Below, piece after piece: positions 21,325-29,984 of a stretch of DNA of 64,000 bases. The first letter of the stretch is position 1; each line of letters opens with the position of its first letter. Position numbers and translations under genes: made by a program. The notes under the pieces are model-generated. The model was not told where the DNA came from, did no database searches, and worked only from the letters and a program-made list of their open reading frames with translations. Source of the stretch: Bauldia sp. (lineage in GTDB: Bacteria > Pseudomonadota > Alphaproteobacteria > Rhizobiales > Kaistiaceae); NCBI GenBank assembly GCA_020849325.1, contig JADLGL010000009.1, forward strand, positions 17,810 through 81,809, in the 5' to 3' direction.

Positions 21325-22695
21325 TCAGTAGGCGTAGCGGCGGAAGAGCTGGCGAACATCGCCGCCCCACGCGTCGCGGTAGCGGCGCAGCATCCGCTCG
21401 GCCGGGGTGACGCCGGTGATGACGGTTTCCTCCACCGCGGCGAGGTAGATCGTCTCGTCCGTGCCCATCGGCGAGCGATGGTTGCGGCGGCGGAGGCCCT
21501 CGCGGGCGAGATCGACGATCTGCCGCGCCACTTCGAGCGCGGTGCGGCCAGCGACCGGCGCCCCGAGCGCCTGCCGCGGCACCGCGGCGCGCAGCGCGGC
21601 GATGTCGGCGAGCGACCATTCCTTCACGAGGTCGTCGGCCGCGGTCAGGACGTCCGCGTCGTAGAGGAGACCGACCCACAGCGCCGGAAGGGCGCAGAGC
21701 CAGGACCACGGTCCGCCGTCCGCGCCGCGCATTTCGAGGTATTTCTTGAGCCGCACCTCGGGGAAGAGCGTCGAGAGGTGATTGTGCCAGTCGGCGATCG
21801 TGGCGTGCTCGCCCGGCAGCTGGGCGAGCTTTCCCGCCATCAGGTCGCGGAACGAGGCGCCGGCGACGTCGTGATAGGTCGCGCCGCGCTTCACGAAGTA
21901 CATCGGCACGTCGAGCGCCCAGTCGACGTAGCGCTCGAAGCCGAACCCCTCCTCGAAGACGAAGGGGAGGATGCCGGTCCGCGCCGCGTCGGTATCGCGC
22001 CAGATCTCGGCGCGGTAGGAGAGGAAGCCGTTGGGCCTCCCCTCGCTGAACGGCGAGTTCGCGAACAGCGCGGTCGCGATCGGCTGCAGCGCCATCGCCA
22101 CACGCATCTTCCGGCGCATGTCGGCTTCGTCGGAGAAGTCGAGGTTGGCCTGCACCGTGCAGGTCCGGAACATCATGTCGAGGCCGAGCGAGCCGACCTT
22201 CGGCATGTACCGCGCCATGATGCCGTAGCGCGATTTCGGCATCACCGGGACCTCGTCGCGCGACCAGAGCGGCGAGAAGCCGTGGCCGAGGAAACCGATG
22301 CCGAGCGGGTCGGCGGCCTCACGGAGCTGCGCGAGATGGGCGTTCAGTTCGCGGGCGGTCTGGTGGATCGTCTCGAGCGGCGCGCCGGAGAGTTCGAACT
22401 GGCCGCCCGGCTCGAGCGAGATCGCAGCCGAGCCGATCGGATCGACGAGGCCGATCGGGCGGCCGGCATCCATGATCGGCGCCCAGCCGAGGAGGCCCTC
22501 CATCGTTTCGAGGAGCTGGCGGATGCCGCGCGGCCCCTCATACGCAACGGGCGAATAGTCCTCGACGTGGAAGCCGAACTTCTCGTGCTCGGTGCCGACC
22601 CGCCATTCGGCGCGCGGCTTCGACCCCGATTCGAGGGCGGCGACGAGTTCGTCACGCGTCGTGATCGGCGTCGGGTCGGTTACGTCACGCGCCAT
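21325..22695 (-). CDS. gshA: Glutamate-cysteine ligase
   Basis: EWRVGTEHEKFGF, ISLEPGGQFELSGAPLETIHQT, MFRTCTVQANLDFSDEADM (plant/alphaproteobacterial-type GCL). Confidence 0.9.
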   Translation of the reverse strand: MARDVTDPTPITTRDELVAALESGSKPRAEWRVGTEHEKFGFHVEDYSPVAYEGPRGIRQLLETMEGLLGWAPIMDAGRPIGLVDPIGSAAISLEPGGQFELSGAPLETIHQTARELNAHLAQLREAADPLGIGFLGHGFSPLWSRDEVPVMPKSRYGIMARYMPKVGSLGLDMMFRTCTVQANLDFSDEADMRRKMRVAMALQPIATALFANSPFSEGRPNGFLSYRAEIWRDTDAARTGILPFVFEEGFGFERYVDWALDVPMYFVKRGATYHDVAGASFRDLMAGKLAQLPGEHATIADWHNHLSTLFPEVRLKKYLEMRGADGGPWSWLCALPALWVGLLYDADVLTAADDLVKEWSLADIAALRAAVPRQALGAPVAGRTALEVARQIVDLAREGLRRRNHRSPMGTDETIYLAAVEETVITGVTPAERMLRRYRDAWGGDVRQLFRRYAY

Positions 22696-22762
22696 GAAGG
22701 CTCCGCTGGGCGAACCCGACCGGCGGGCACGTGCCCCGGCCGAAGGTCGGCAACGAGGGCGG

Positions 22763-23527
22763 TCAAATAGTCTGGTTCCGGCTTTCGCGCCAGTCGCCCA
22801 GCACCGCCTGGACCAGCGCCAGCGCCGCCACGGCAGCCGTATCGGCCCGGAGAATCCGCGGTCCGATGCGGATCGGCGTGACGAATGGCAGCGCCCGGAG
22901 GCGCGTGCGCTCGTCGGCCGAAAAACCGCCCTCGGGGCCGATGAGGACGGCGACCTTGTGCCCGGTCACCGCCTTCAGCGCCGCCACCGGATCGGCCATC
23001 GGCGCCCCCTCGTCGCAATAGACGATCCGCCGCTCGGGCTCGACCTGTGGCCACGCGTCGAGGAGCTGACCGAGCGGGATCGCCTCGTCGATCTGCGGGA
23101 TCGACAGGAGTCCGCACTGCTCCGCGGCCTCGATGGCGTTGGCCTCCATCCGCTCGGTGTTGAGGCGGCTCACCTGCGTGTGCTGAGTCAGCACCGGCGT
23201 CATCAGGCCGGCGCCCATCTCCACCGCCTTCTGGATCATGTAGTCGAGCCGGCCCTGCTTCAGCGGCGCGAAGAGGTAGTAGAGGTCCGGGCGCGCCGTC
23301 TGCTGCCGGTCCTGCCGGTCGACGGTGAGGGCGAAGCTCCGCCGGCGCCGCTCGACGAGGGACGCCTTCCACTCGCCGTCGCGGCCGTTGAAGACGGCGA
23401 CCGATTCGCCCGGCGCCATGCGCAGCACGTTGACGAGGTAGTTCGTCTGCGCCGGATCGAGGTCCACCGTCGCGCCGGCCGAAAGGCTCGTCCGCACGAA
23501 CAGGCGCTGCCGCGTCCCCTCCGTCAT
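22763..23527 (-). CDS. rsmE: 16S rRNA (uracil1498-N3)-methyltransferase
   Basis: QTNYLVNVLRMAPGESVAVFNGRDGEW, IQKAVEMGAGLMTPVLTQHTQ, LIGPEGGFSADE, LGPRILRADTAAVAAL-like C-terminus. Confidence 0.92.
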   Translation of the reverse strand: MTEGTRQRLFVRTSLSAGATVDLDPAQTNYLVNVLRMAPGESVAVFNGRDGEWKASLVERRRRSFALTVDRQDRQQTARPDLYYLFAPLKQGRLDYMIQKAVEMGAGLMTPVLTQHTQVSRLNTERMEANAIEAAEQCGLLSIPQIDEAIPLGQLLDAWPQVEPERRIVYCDEGAPMADPVAALKAVTGHKVAVLIGPEGGFSADERTRLRALPFVTPIRIGPRILRADTAAVAALALVQAVLGDWRESRNQTI

Positions 23528-23576
23528 GCTCCCCTCCCGCTTGACGGGCCGGCGGCCGGCCGTCACCAACTGGCGC

Positions 23577-25151
23577 ATGGCAGCGCCGGTACCGAACGTC
23601 CCAGAATACACCGTCTCCGGCATTTCCGCGGCGCTGAAGCGCACGGTCGAGGATGCCTATGGCTGGGTGCGCGTCCGCGGCGAAATCTCCGGCTACAAGG
23701 GCGTCCACAGCTCCGGCCACGCCTATTTCACGCTGAAGGACGACAAGGCCCGGCTCGACGCCGTCGTGTGGCGGACGAGCATGCTCCGGATCAAGTTCAA
23801 GCCGGAGGAAGGGCTCGAAGTCATCGCCACCGGGAAGCTCTCGACCTTCCCCGGCAAATCCAACTACCAGATGATCATCGAGACGCTGGAGCCGGCCGGC
23901 GTCGGCGCGCTGATGGCGCTTCTCGAAGAGCGGCGGAAGCGGCTGGCGGCGCTCGGCCTCTTCGAGGGGGCGCGGAAGAAGAAGCTCCCCTTCCTGCCGC
24001 GGATCATCGGCGTGGTGACCTCGCCGTCGGGCGCCGTCATCCGCGACATCCTCCACCGCCTCGCCGACCGCTGTCCGACGAACGTGATCCTGTGGCCGGT
24101 GCGGGTGCAGGGCGAAACCGCGGCCGCGGAGGTGGCGGCGGCGATCCAGGGCTTCAACGCTCTCGAAACGGGCGGCCCCGTGCCGCGGCCGGACCTCCTG
24201 ATCGTCGCCCGCGGCGGCGGCAGCCTCGAGGATCTCTGGCCGTTCAACGAGGAAATCGTGGTCAACGCCGCCGCCCGGTCGGCGATCCCGCTGATCTCGG
24301 CGATCGGCCACGAGACCGACACGACGCTCCTCGACCTCGTCGCCGACATGCGGGCGCCGACGCCGACGGGCGCTGCCGAGCTCGCGGTGCCGGTGCGGGT
24401 CGAACTGGCAACGCGGCTCGACCGGGCGGCGACGCGCGGGCGCGTCGGCATCGGCCGGGTGATCGAGCTCGGGCGGCGCGAGGTGACGACGACGGCGCGC
24501 GCCCTCCCCGGCCCGGCCGACATCCTCGCGATCCCGCGCCGGACGCTGGACGAACTCTCCGCGCGCCTCGGCCGCTCGCTCGGGGCGAACGCGCTGGCGC
24601 ATCGCGCCCGGCTCGACCGGGCGGTGGCCGGCCTCGCACCGGGCGGGCTGACGCGACTCGTCGAGCAGGCACGGCAGCGGCTCGCGGTCGCCGCCGGGCG
24701 GAAGCAGCGGGCGCTCGAGGTCCACGCCGAGCGGAAGCGGGCGGCGTTCGTGCAGTCGTCACGCCGGCTCCGCGCCGACCCGCTGCTGGAGCGCCTCGCG
24801 CAGGCGAAGCGGCGCGTGGCGGAACTGCAGAGCCGGCAGTACCGCGCGCTGGCGCAGGGGCTTGCGATCGCGTGGCAGCGGCTCGAGGGGCTCGACAAGC
24901 TCCTCGACGCGTTCGCGCTGTCGAAGGAGAGCATTCTCGCGCGCGGCTACGTGCTCGTACACCGGGCGGACGATTCGATCGTCGCGCGCGCTGGCGAGAT
25001 TCCGTCGGGTGGGATGGTCGATCTCGAATTCGCGGATGGCCGCGTGGCGGCGATCGCGACGACCGGTGCAGTCAGGCCGAAAAAGCAGCGACGGCGCATG
25101 GGTGCGCCGTCGCCTGATCAGGGCAGCCTGTTCGGGTCCGGCGAAGGCTAG
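23577..25151 (+). CDS. xseA: Exodeoxyribonuclease VII large subunit
   Basis: EYTVSGISAALKRTVEDAYGWVRVRGEISGYKGVHSSGHAYFTLKDDKARLDAVVWR; IGVVTSPSGAVIRDILHRLADR; RGGGSLEDLWPFNEE. Confidence 0.95.
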   Translation: MAAPVPNVPEYTVSGISAALKRTVEDAYGWVRVRGEISGYKGVHSSGHAYFTLKDDKARLDAVVWRTSMLRIKFKPEEGLEVIATGKLSTFPGKSNYQMIIETLEPAGVGALMALLEERRKRLAALGLFEGARKKKLPFLPRIIGVVTSPSGAVIRDILHRLADRCPTNVILWPVRVQGETAAAEVAAAIQGFNALETGGPVPRPDLLIVARGGGSLEDLWPFNEEIVVNAAARSAIPLISAIGHETDTTLLDLVADMRAPTPTGAAELAVPVRVELATRLDRAATRGRVGIGRVIELGRREVTTTARALPGPADILAIPRRTLDELSARLGRSLGANALAHRARLDRAVAGLAPGGLTRLVEQARQRLAVAAGRKQRALEVHAERKRAAFVQSSRRLRADPLLERLAQAKRRVAELQSRQYRALAQGLAIAWQRLEGLDKLLDAFALSKESILARGYVLVHRADDSIVARAGEIPSGGMVDLEFADGRVAAIATTGAVRPKKQRRRMGAPSPDQGSLFGSGEG

Positions 25152-25250
25152 AGCGTGATCCGTTGAAACCGGATCACGCTCGTCGCCTTTTTCCTTGGTG
25201 GAGCATTCTTCGAAGAACCGGCAGCCGTTTCTTCGGATCATGCTCTAGAG
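25150..25250. repeat. RIME-like palindromic intergenic element (copy 1)
   Basis: agagcgtgatccgttgaaaccggatcacgctc ... cttcgaagaaccggcagccgtttcttcggatcatgctctagag; diverged match at 55337-55437. Confidence 0.65.
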
Positions 25251-26216
25251 CGCGAAGCCGGTCGGCAGGCCTTCGAACAGGAGACCGTTGAAGCCGGAGA
25301 CGCGACCGTCGCCGAACTTCAGCCCGATGCCGATCTGCCACTCGATGCCGCCGCCCGAACCGGTCCCGATCGTGCCGTTGATGGAAAGCGGACCGTCCCC
25401 GGCGCCGAGCGAGTATTCGAACCCCGCGTTGGCAGACCACAGGAACCCGCCGAGGTTGTTGAAGGCCAGTTGCGCGTTCGATGTGAGCGTCAGGCGCTCG
25501 CCGATCTCCTTCTCGACGTCGACGCCGACGGCGACGAGACCGCCGAGCGTCGGTCCGGGGGTGAGCCCGCCAAAAACCAGGGCGTAGGGAGTGATCGGCC
25601 CGATTTCGTAGCCGACCTTGACGCCGCCGAGCGCCACGAACGGAGGACCACCGACGGCCGAGATGGCGTCGATATGGAAGTTGCCGCGCTCGATCGTGGC
25701 CACAAGGATCGACTGGATGCCCTGGAAGCCACCGTCGAAGGCGGCGCCCAAGGCGTAATAAACGTCGACCGTCTCGGTGTGGTAGTCGGCATCGATGCCG
25801 AACGTGAAGCCGTCGAACGTCGAACCGACGCCGAAGGCGTACAACATGCTCGCATCGGCGAAGACGCCTACCGTCGCGTCACCGAACGCGCGATAGACCC
25901 GTCCGCCGACCGTCAGATAGCCCCCGAGGGGGGGCGGCGGGGCGAGTGTGAGGCTGTTGCCAGCGGTCAGCTGGAAGCCCCAGCCCGAAGCGGTGCGAAC
26001 GTCGACGGCGGCCAGCGTATAGAGGTACGGCCCGGACAGTGGATAGCCCGACACGGACGTATCGATCTGAATGACCTTCACCGGGCCCGGCGGCGGAACG
26101 ACCGCTGGGGTCACCACGGGAACTACGATCGGCATCACGTCGGCCGCCTGCGCCGCGCCCGACACCGCCACGAGAGCGGCGGCCGCAGCCGAGCCCATCA
26201 ACCAGGTCTTCTTCAT
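25245..26216 (-). CDS. Secreted, possibly outer-membrane protein, paralogue A
   Basis: MKKTWLMGSAAAAALVAVSGAAQAADVMPIVVPVVTPAVVP signal/leader; paralogous to 26702..27664 (shared AVDVRTASGWGFQ, GGRVYRA.GDATVGVFA, QIGIGLKFG.GRV). Confidence 0.75.
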   Translation of the reverse strand: MKKTWLMGSAAAAALVAVSGAAQAADVMPIVVPVVTPAVVPPPGPVKVIQIDTSVSGYPLSGPYLYTLAAVDVRTASGWGFQLTAGNSLTLAPPPPLGGYLTVGGRVYRAFGDATVGVFADASMLYAFGVGSTFDGFTFGIDADYHTETVDVYYALGAAFDGGFQGIQSILVATIERGNFHIDAISAVGGPPFVALGGVKVGYEIGPITPYALVFGGLTPGPTLGGLVAVGVDVEKEIGERLTLTSNAQLAFNNLGGFLWSANAGFEYSLGAGDGPLSINGTIGTGSGGGIEWQIGIGLKFGDGRVSGFNGLLFEGLPTGFAL

Positions 26217-26338
26217 CACGTCCCCCTTGCGCGCGAGAATCGCCTCGCCGCCGCCAAAAAGTGCCGACGGTACATAACCGCACATCCCGTTGCCCGCACC
26301 ATGCCGAGGCGGTTGCCGGACGCAATCCCGCCGCGAGT

Positions 26339-26354
26339 GTTGCCAATGGGCAAC
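26339..26354. promoter_or_regulatory. Inverted repeat GTTGCCAATGGGCAAC upstream of paralogue A
   Basis: Same 16-bp sequence at 27790-27805 at similar distance from the paralogue B start. Confidence 0.65.
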
Positions 26355-26511
26355 AAAGCCGTGTGCGAACGGCCCCGGAAGGGATGGTCCCGGAGGTAGC
26401 GCCGCACCTTCGGCCCGTCGCGTAACGGTTCCCGCGGGATCACGGGCGCGGCGCGGTCGCGGGAAAACGGCCGGAGGGCCTTCCGCCGTCTTGCAGATCC
26501 AATCTGCGTTT

Positions 26512-26671
26512 GAACCTCCCCCTTGCGGCCCTGCGGGGAGGTCGAACCGGCCCTTTGCCGGTTCGAAGGGGGCACGACGCCGACGGGGTGCCCGATTCTC
26601 GAGGCGGCGACACCCTCCGAAGGCCGCGGCGCTCCGCTTGCAGCCTTCCGCCTCCCCGCCGGGGGAGGCTC
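26512..26671. repeat. Palindromic intergenic repeat (family B, copy 1)
   Basis: gaacctcccccttgcgg...ggggaggtcgaaccgg...ccggttcgaaggggg...ccttccgcctccccgccgggggaggctc; related to the inverted copy at 33265-33410. Confidence 0.7.
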
Positions 26672-26701
26672 ATTCTCATGACTGTTTCAGAGCTTCGACA
26701 G

Positions 26702-27664
26702 CTAGAGGAACCAGCCCGGGAGGTTGTCGGACATCAGCAGGCCCCCGGCGCCGGTGACGCGGCCACCGCCGAACTTCAGGCCGATGCCGATTTGCGCGGC
26801 GATGCCACCACCCGTGCCGGTCATCACCGACCCGCGGATCGAGAGCGGACCGTCTCCGCCCGCAGCGCCGAGCGTGTACTCGACGCCGGCTTCGGCCTGC
26901 CACTGCAGGCCGGGCAGACCACCGAACGTCCTCAACACCATGGCTTCAGCGGTGAGCGTCAGCCGCTCGCCGACCTGGTGCTCGAATTCGAGCCCCGCGC
27001 CCACCCCGAAGCTCGCCGGCGCGCCGCCGACGCTTCCGACCAGAATCGCGTAAGGGGTGACCGGCCCGAGCCGGTAGCCGACCTGCACGCCGCCGGACAT
27101 CGAGAGGGGCCCGCTGACGGCAACGGCCGCGACGTCGATCACGAAATTGCCGCGCTCGATGTTGGCATAGACGACCGACTGGAGACTCTGGAAGCCTCCG
27201 TCGAAGAAGGCAGTGACGGAGGCGTAGAGCTCGACCGCGTCGGTGTAGTAGTCCAGATCGACGCCGACCCCCAAGCCTTCATAGGTAAGGCCGCCAACGT
27301 ATTCGAAGGCTGCATTCGCGAATACGCCGACGGTAGCGTCGCCCATGGCGCGGTACACGCGACCGCCGAGCGTGAAGTACCCGTCAGTGCCCTGGATGTA
27401 GCTGTTGGCCGTCAGGAACTGGAAGCCCCAGCCCGATGCGGTGCGCACATCCACGGCGCCGATGGTTTCGAGGACGAACGGACCACCCAGGAATTTGGTC
27501 AGGCTGGTGTCGATCTGCACCACCTTCACCGGGCCGGGCACCGGCACCACGGCGGGCGTCACCACCGGCACGACGATCGGCATCACGTCGGCCGCCTGCG
27601 CCGCGCCCGACACCGCCACGAGAGCGGCGGCCGCAGCCGAGCCCATCAACCAGGTCTTCTTCAT
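26702..27664 (-). CDS. Secreted, possibly outer-membrane protein, paralogue B
   Basis: Leader MKKTWLMGSAAAAALVAVSGAAQAADVMPIVVPVVTPAVVP identical to paralogue A; diverged mature region. Confidence 0.75.
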   Translation of the reverse strand: MKKTWLMGSAAAAALVAVSGAAQAADVMPIVVPVVTPAVVPVPGPVKVVQIDTSLTKFLGGPFVLETIGAVDVRTASGWGFQFLTANSYIQGTDGYFTLGGRVYRAMGDATVGVFANAAFEYVGGLTYEGLGVGVDLDYYTDAVELYASVTAFFDGGFQSLQSVVYANIERGNFVIDVAAVAVSGPLSMSGGVQVGYRLGPVTPYAILVGSVGGAPASFGVGAGLEFEHQVGERLTLTAEAMVLRTFGGLPGLQWQAEAGVEYTLGAAGGDGPLSIRGSVMTGTGGGIAAQIGIGLKFGGGRVTGAGGLLMSDNLPGWFL

Positions 27665-27789
27665 CACGTCCCCCTTGCGCGCGATGGAATCGCGTCACGG
27701 CCGCCAGAATGCACTCGACCGTACATAACCGCACATCCCGCCGCCGACGCCATGCCCAGGCCGCGGCGCGACGCAATCCCTCCGCGAGT

Positions 27790-27805
27790 GTTGCCAATGG
27801 GCAAC
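27790..27805. promoter_or_regulatory. Inverted repeat GTTGCCAATGGGCAAC upstream of paralogue B
   Basis: Identical to 26339-26354. Confidence 0.65.
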
Positions 27806-27833
27806 ATCCGCGCACAGCGGGCCGGGAGGTCGC

Positions 27834-28502
27834 CTAGCCGCCGAAGCGGAAGCTGAAGCCGGTGCGGATGGTCTGGCCCGAGGCGGCCACGAAGTGCGCC
27901 GTACCGGGATTGGTCGGGCCGAGATCGACCAGTTCGTCGCCCAGGAAGACGAAGCGGTACTCGACGAAGGCCGACAGCGCCCCGCCGAAGGCGTGCTCCA
28001 TGCCCACGCCGAAATGGCGACCGTAGCCGCGGCGGAAGCCGGAGTGGAAGGTGATCGTGTCGGTATCCTGCGAGCCCGTCGGGCCGCCCGAGAGCGTGAC
28101 ACGGGAGAAGTTGAAGCCTGTCTGCACGTAGAAGAGGTTCGCGCCCATGCCGATGCCGGCGCGGAACAGCACCGTGCTCGTGCGGTCGAGATGGAACGCA
28201 CCCGAATTCGGGGTCCCGACATACGAGCCGGCGACGCTGCTGTAGGTCCAGTCGATGCCGAGGCCGGCGACGAAGCGGCCGAAATCGTAGTCGAAGCGGG
28301 CGATCGCCCCGAGCATGCCGCCGGCGATGCCGAAGGTCGCGGTCGGCGCGCCGTCCGGAATGTCGGTCACGTGACCGATGAGCCCTGCCCCGGTGATGCC
28401 GAGCCGGAAGCCCGTCCATTCGTGGCCAGCATCATCCGCCACCGCCGACGACGCGGAGATGGCCATGACCGCCGCAACGGCAGCACGCAGCGCGCTCTTC
28501 AT
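27834..28502 (-). CDS. Outer-membrane beta-barrel protein (porin-like)
   Basis: Signal peptide MKSALRAAVAAVMAISASSAVADD; alternating amphipathic barrel pattern ending IRTGFSFRFGG. Confidence 0.7.
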   Translation of the reverse strand: MKSALRAAVAAVMAISASSAVADDAGHEWTGFRLGITGAGLIGHVTDIPDGAPTATFGIAGGMLGAIARFDYDFGRFVAGLGIDWTYSSVAGSYVGTPNSGAFHLDRTSTVLFRAGIGMGANLFYVQTGFNFSRVTLSGGPTGSQDTDTITFHSGFRRGYGRHFGVGMEHAFGGALSAFVEYRFVFLGDELVDLGPTNPGTAHFVAASGQTIRTGFSFRFGG

Positions 28503-28759
28503 TCCCGACCCCCACGCTTTCGCGTGGTCGCAGTCTAGGAGGATTCCCGGCGGATGCGCGTGGCGTTCCCGCCACAGGGCGGAGGAATTCAGCCGGTTCC
28601 GTCGTTCCGACGAGAGCCCAATTCCTCTCCCCGCCGGCGCCCGCGGGGAGAGGGAACAACGAGGCGGCTTTTTTCCTTATAAGCCAGCGGGTTACCGCAT
28701 CGGAGAAGAGACGCCGGCTTGGGTCCGGGCCGCGCGGGCGGCCCGGAAGGGAGCATGCC

Positions 28760-29965
28760 TTACGGCGTCGCGATCGGACGGTAGAAGACGAATTCGTGGT
28801 CCGGGACGAGCGCGGGGTGGAACATTTTCAGCATGTCGAGGAGGATCAGGTCGGGCCGCAGCACGCCGAGCTCCCAGTAGCCGAGCGCGCCGGACGGGGT
28901 GGCGAGGCGGTCGTACACCCACACCTGTCCCGACCGGGACGCGGGCAGAGCCGCGAGGCGCGGTTCGTCGGCGGCGATGTCCGCGAGCGTCACATAGGTC
29001 GTGGCGGCGTTGATCCAGAACGGCGCGTCGCTTGCGCGATCGAGGAGCTGTTCGAGGTCGGCGAAGGCAATCGAGCCGGCATCGCGGTTGTCGGCGAAGA
29101 CATAGGTCGCGCCTGCAGCGGCGATCGCCTGCGCGACGTAGGAAGCGCCGCCGGAGGCGTAGAACGTGCCCTGGAAGGCCGAGCCGGAGAACACGAGCGG
29201 CCGATCGGCCGCCGGCACCGAAGCGCCGATCGCTGCCGCGGCGGCGTAGGCGGCGTCGATCTCGCCGAAGACGGTTTCGGCCTCGGCCTCGGCGTTGAAG
29301 AAGAGCGCGATGTACTTGATCCACTCCGCCCGGCCGAGGATGTCGGCTTCGAGCCATTCGGCGTTGGCGACCACGGGGATGCCGGCCTCGCGGAGGGTCC
29401 GGTAGGCCGGGTCGTCGGCGCCGGCGGTCATGAGGATGTCCGGCGCGGCATCGAGGATGATCTCGAGGTTGGTCGTGAAGGTCGGCGCGAACTCGACGAT
29501 CGTTCCCGCGGCGCCGGCGTCGATCACCGCCTGCGTGGCGGTGTAGGCGAGCGAGGAGACGCCGGTGAGGCGGTCGAGGACGCCGAGGGCTTCCAGCATC
29601 GGGTTGTGGGTGGCGCTGGCCGAGAAGATCGTCTCGACCGGAACCGGGACGACCGTCGCGCCCGCGAGATCGCCGGTCAGCTCCGGCGCCGGGGCGCCGC
29701 ACTGGAGGAGGACGTAGGTCTCCGGGGCGCCGCCCTGGAAGGGCTCGGCGACGGTGACGACCTTGTAGGAATTGAAGTAGGCGACGCTGAAATTCGCCGC
29801 GTACTCGACCGTGGTCTTGTCGGGGAAGTAGTCGACGGCGGGATCGAAGACGGTGACGCAGCCGTCGACGAGATTGTCGGCGGCGAGCGCCTGCGCGCCC
29901 GCGGGGGCGGCGAGGAGGACGGCTCCGGCAAAGAGTCCGGACGCCAGCGTAAGTCGCTGCAGCAT
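28760..29965 (-). CDS. ABC transporter substrate-binding protein, predicted corrinoid (BtuF/FepB-like)
   Basis: Signal peptide; class III binding-protein pattern (VVPVPVETIFSASATHNPMLEALGVLDRLTGVSS, IVEFAPTFTTNLEIILDAAPDILMT); operon with ATPase, permease and upstream riboswitch. Confidence 0.82.
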   Translation of the reverse strand: MLQRLTLASGLFAGAVLLAAPAGAQALAADNLVDGCVTVFDPAVDYFPDKTTVEYAANFSVAYFNSYKVVTVAEPFQGGAPETYVLLQCGAPAPELTGDLAGATVVPVPVETIFSASATHNPMLEALGVLDRLTGVSSLAYTATQAVIDAGAAGTIVEFAPTFTTNLEIILDAAPDILMTAGADDPAYRTLREAGIPVVANAEWLEADILGRAEWIKYIALFFNAEAEAETVFGEIDAAYAAAAAIGASVPAADRPLVFSGSAFQGTFYASGGASYVAQAIAAAGATYVFADNRDAGSIAFADLEQLLDRASDAPFWINAATTYVTLADIAADEPRLAALPASRSGQVWVYDRLATPSGALGYWELGVLRPDLILLDMLKMFHPALVPDHEFVFYRPIATP

Positions 29966-29984
29966 ATTGGCTTTCCTGTGCTTC

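Noticed and set aside
22680-24725. 681-aa minus-strand ORF across rsmE and xseA
   Set aside because: Shadow ORF; rsmE and xseA are recognisable in other frames.
28620-28665. ctctccccgccggcgcccgcggggagaggg as a mobile element
   Set aside because: Single short hairpin; more likely a terminator or common GC-rich palindrome than a defined element.
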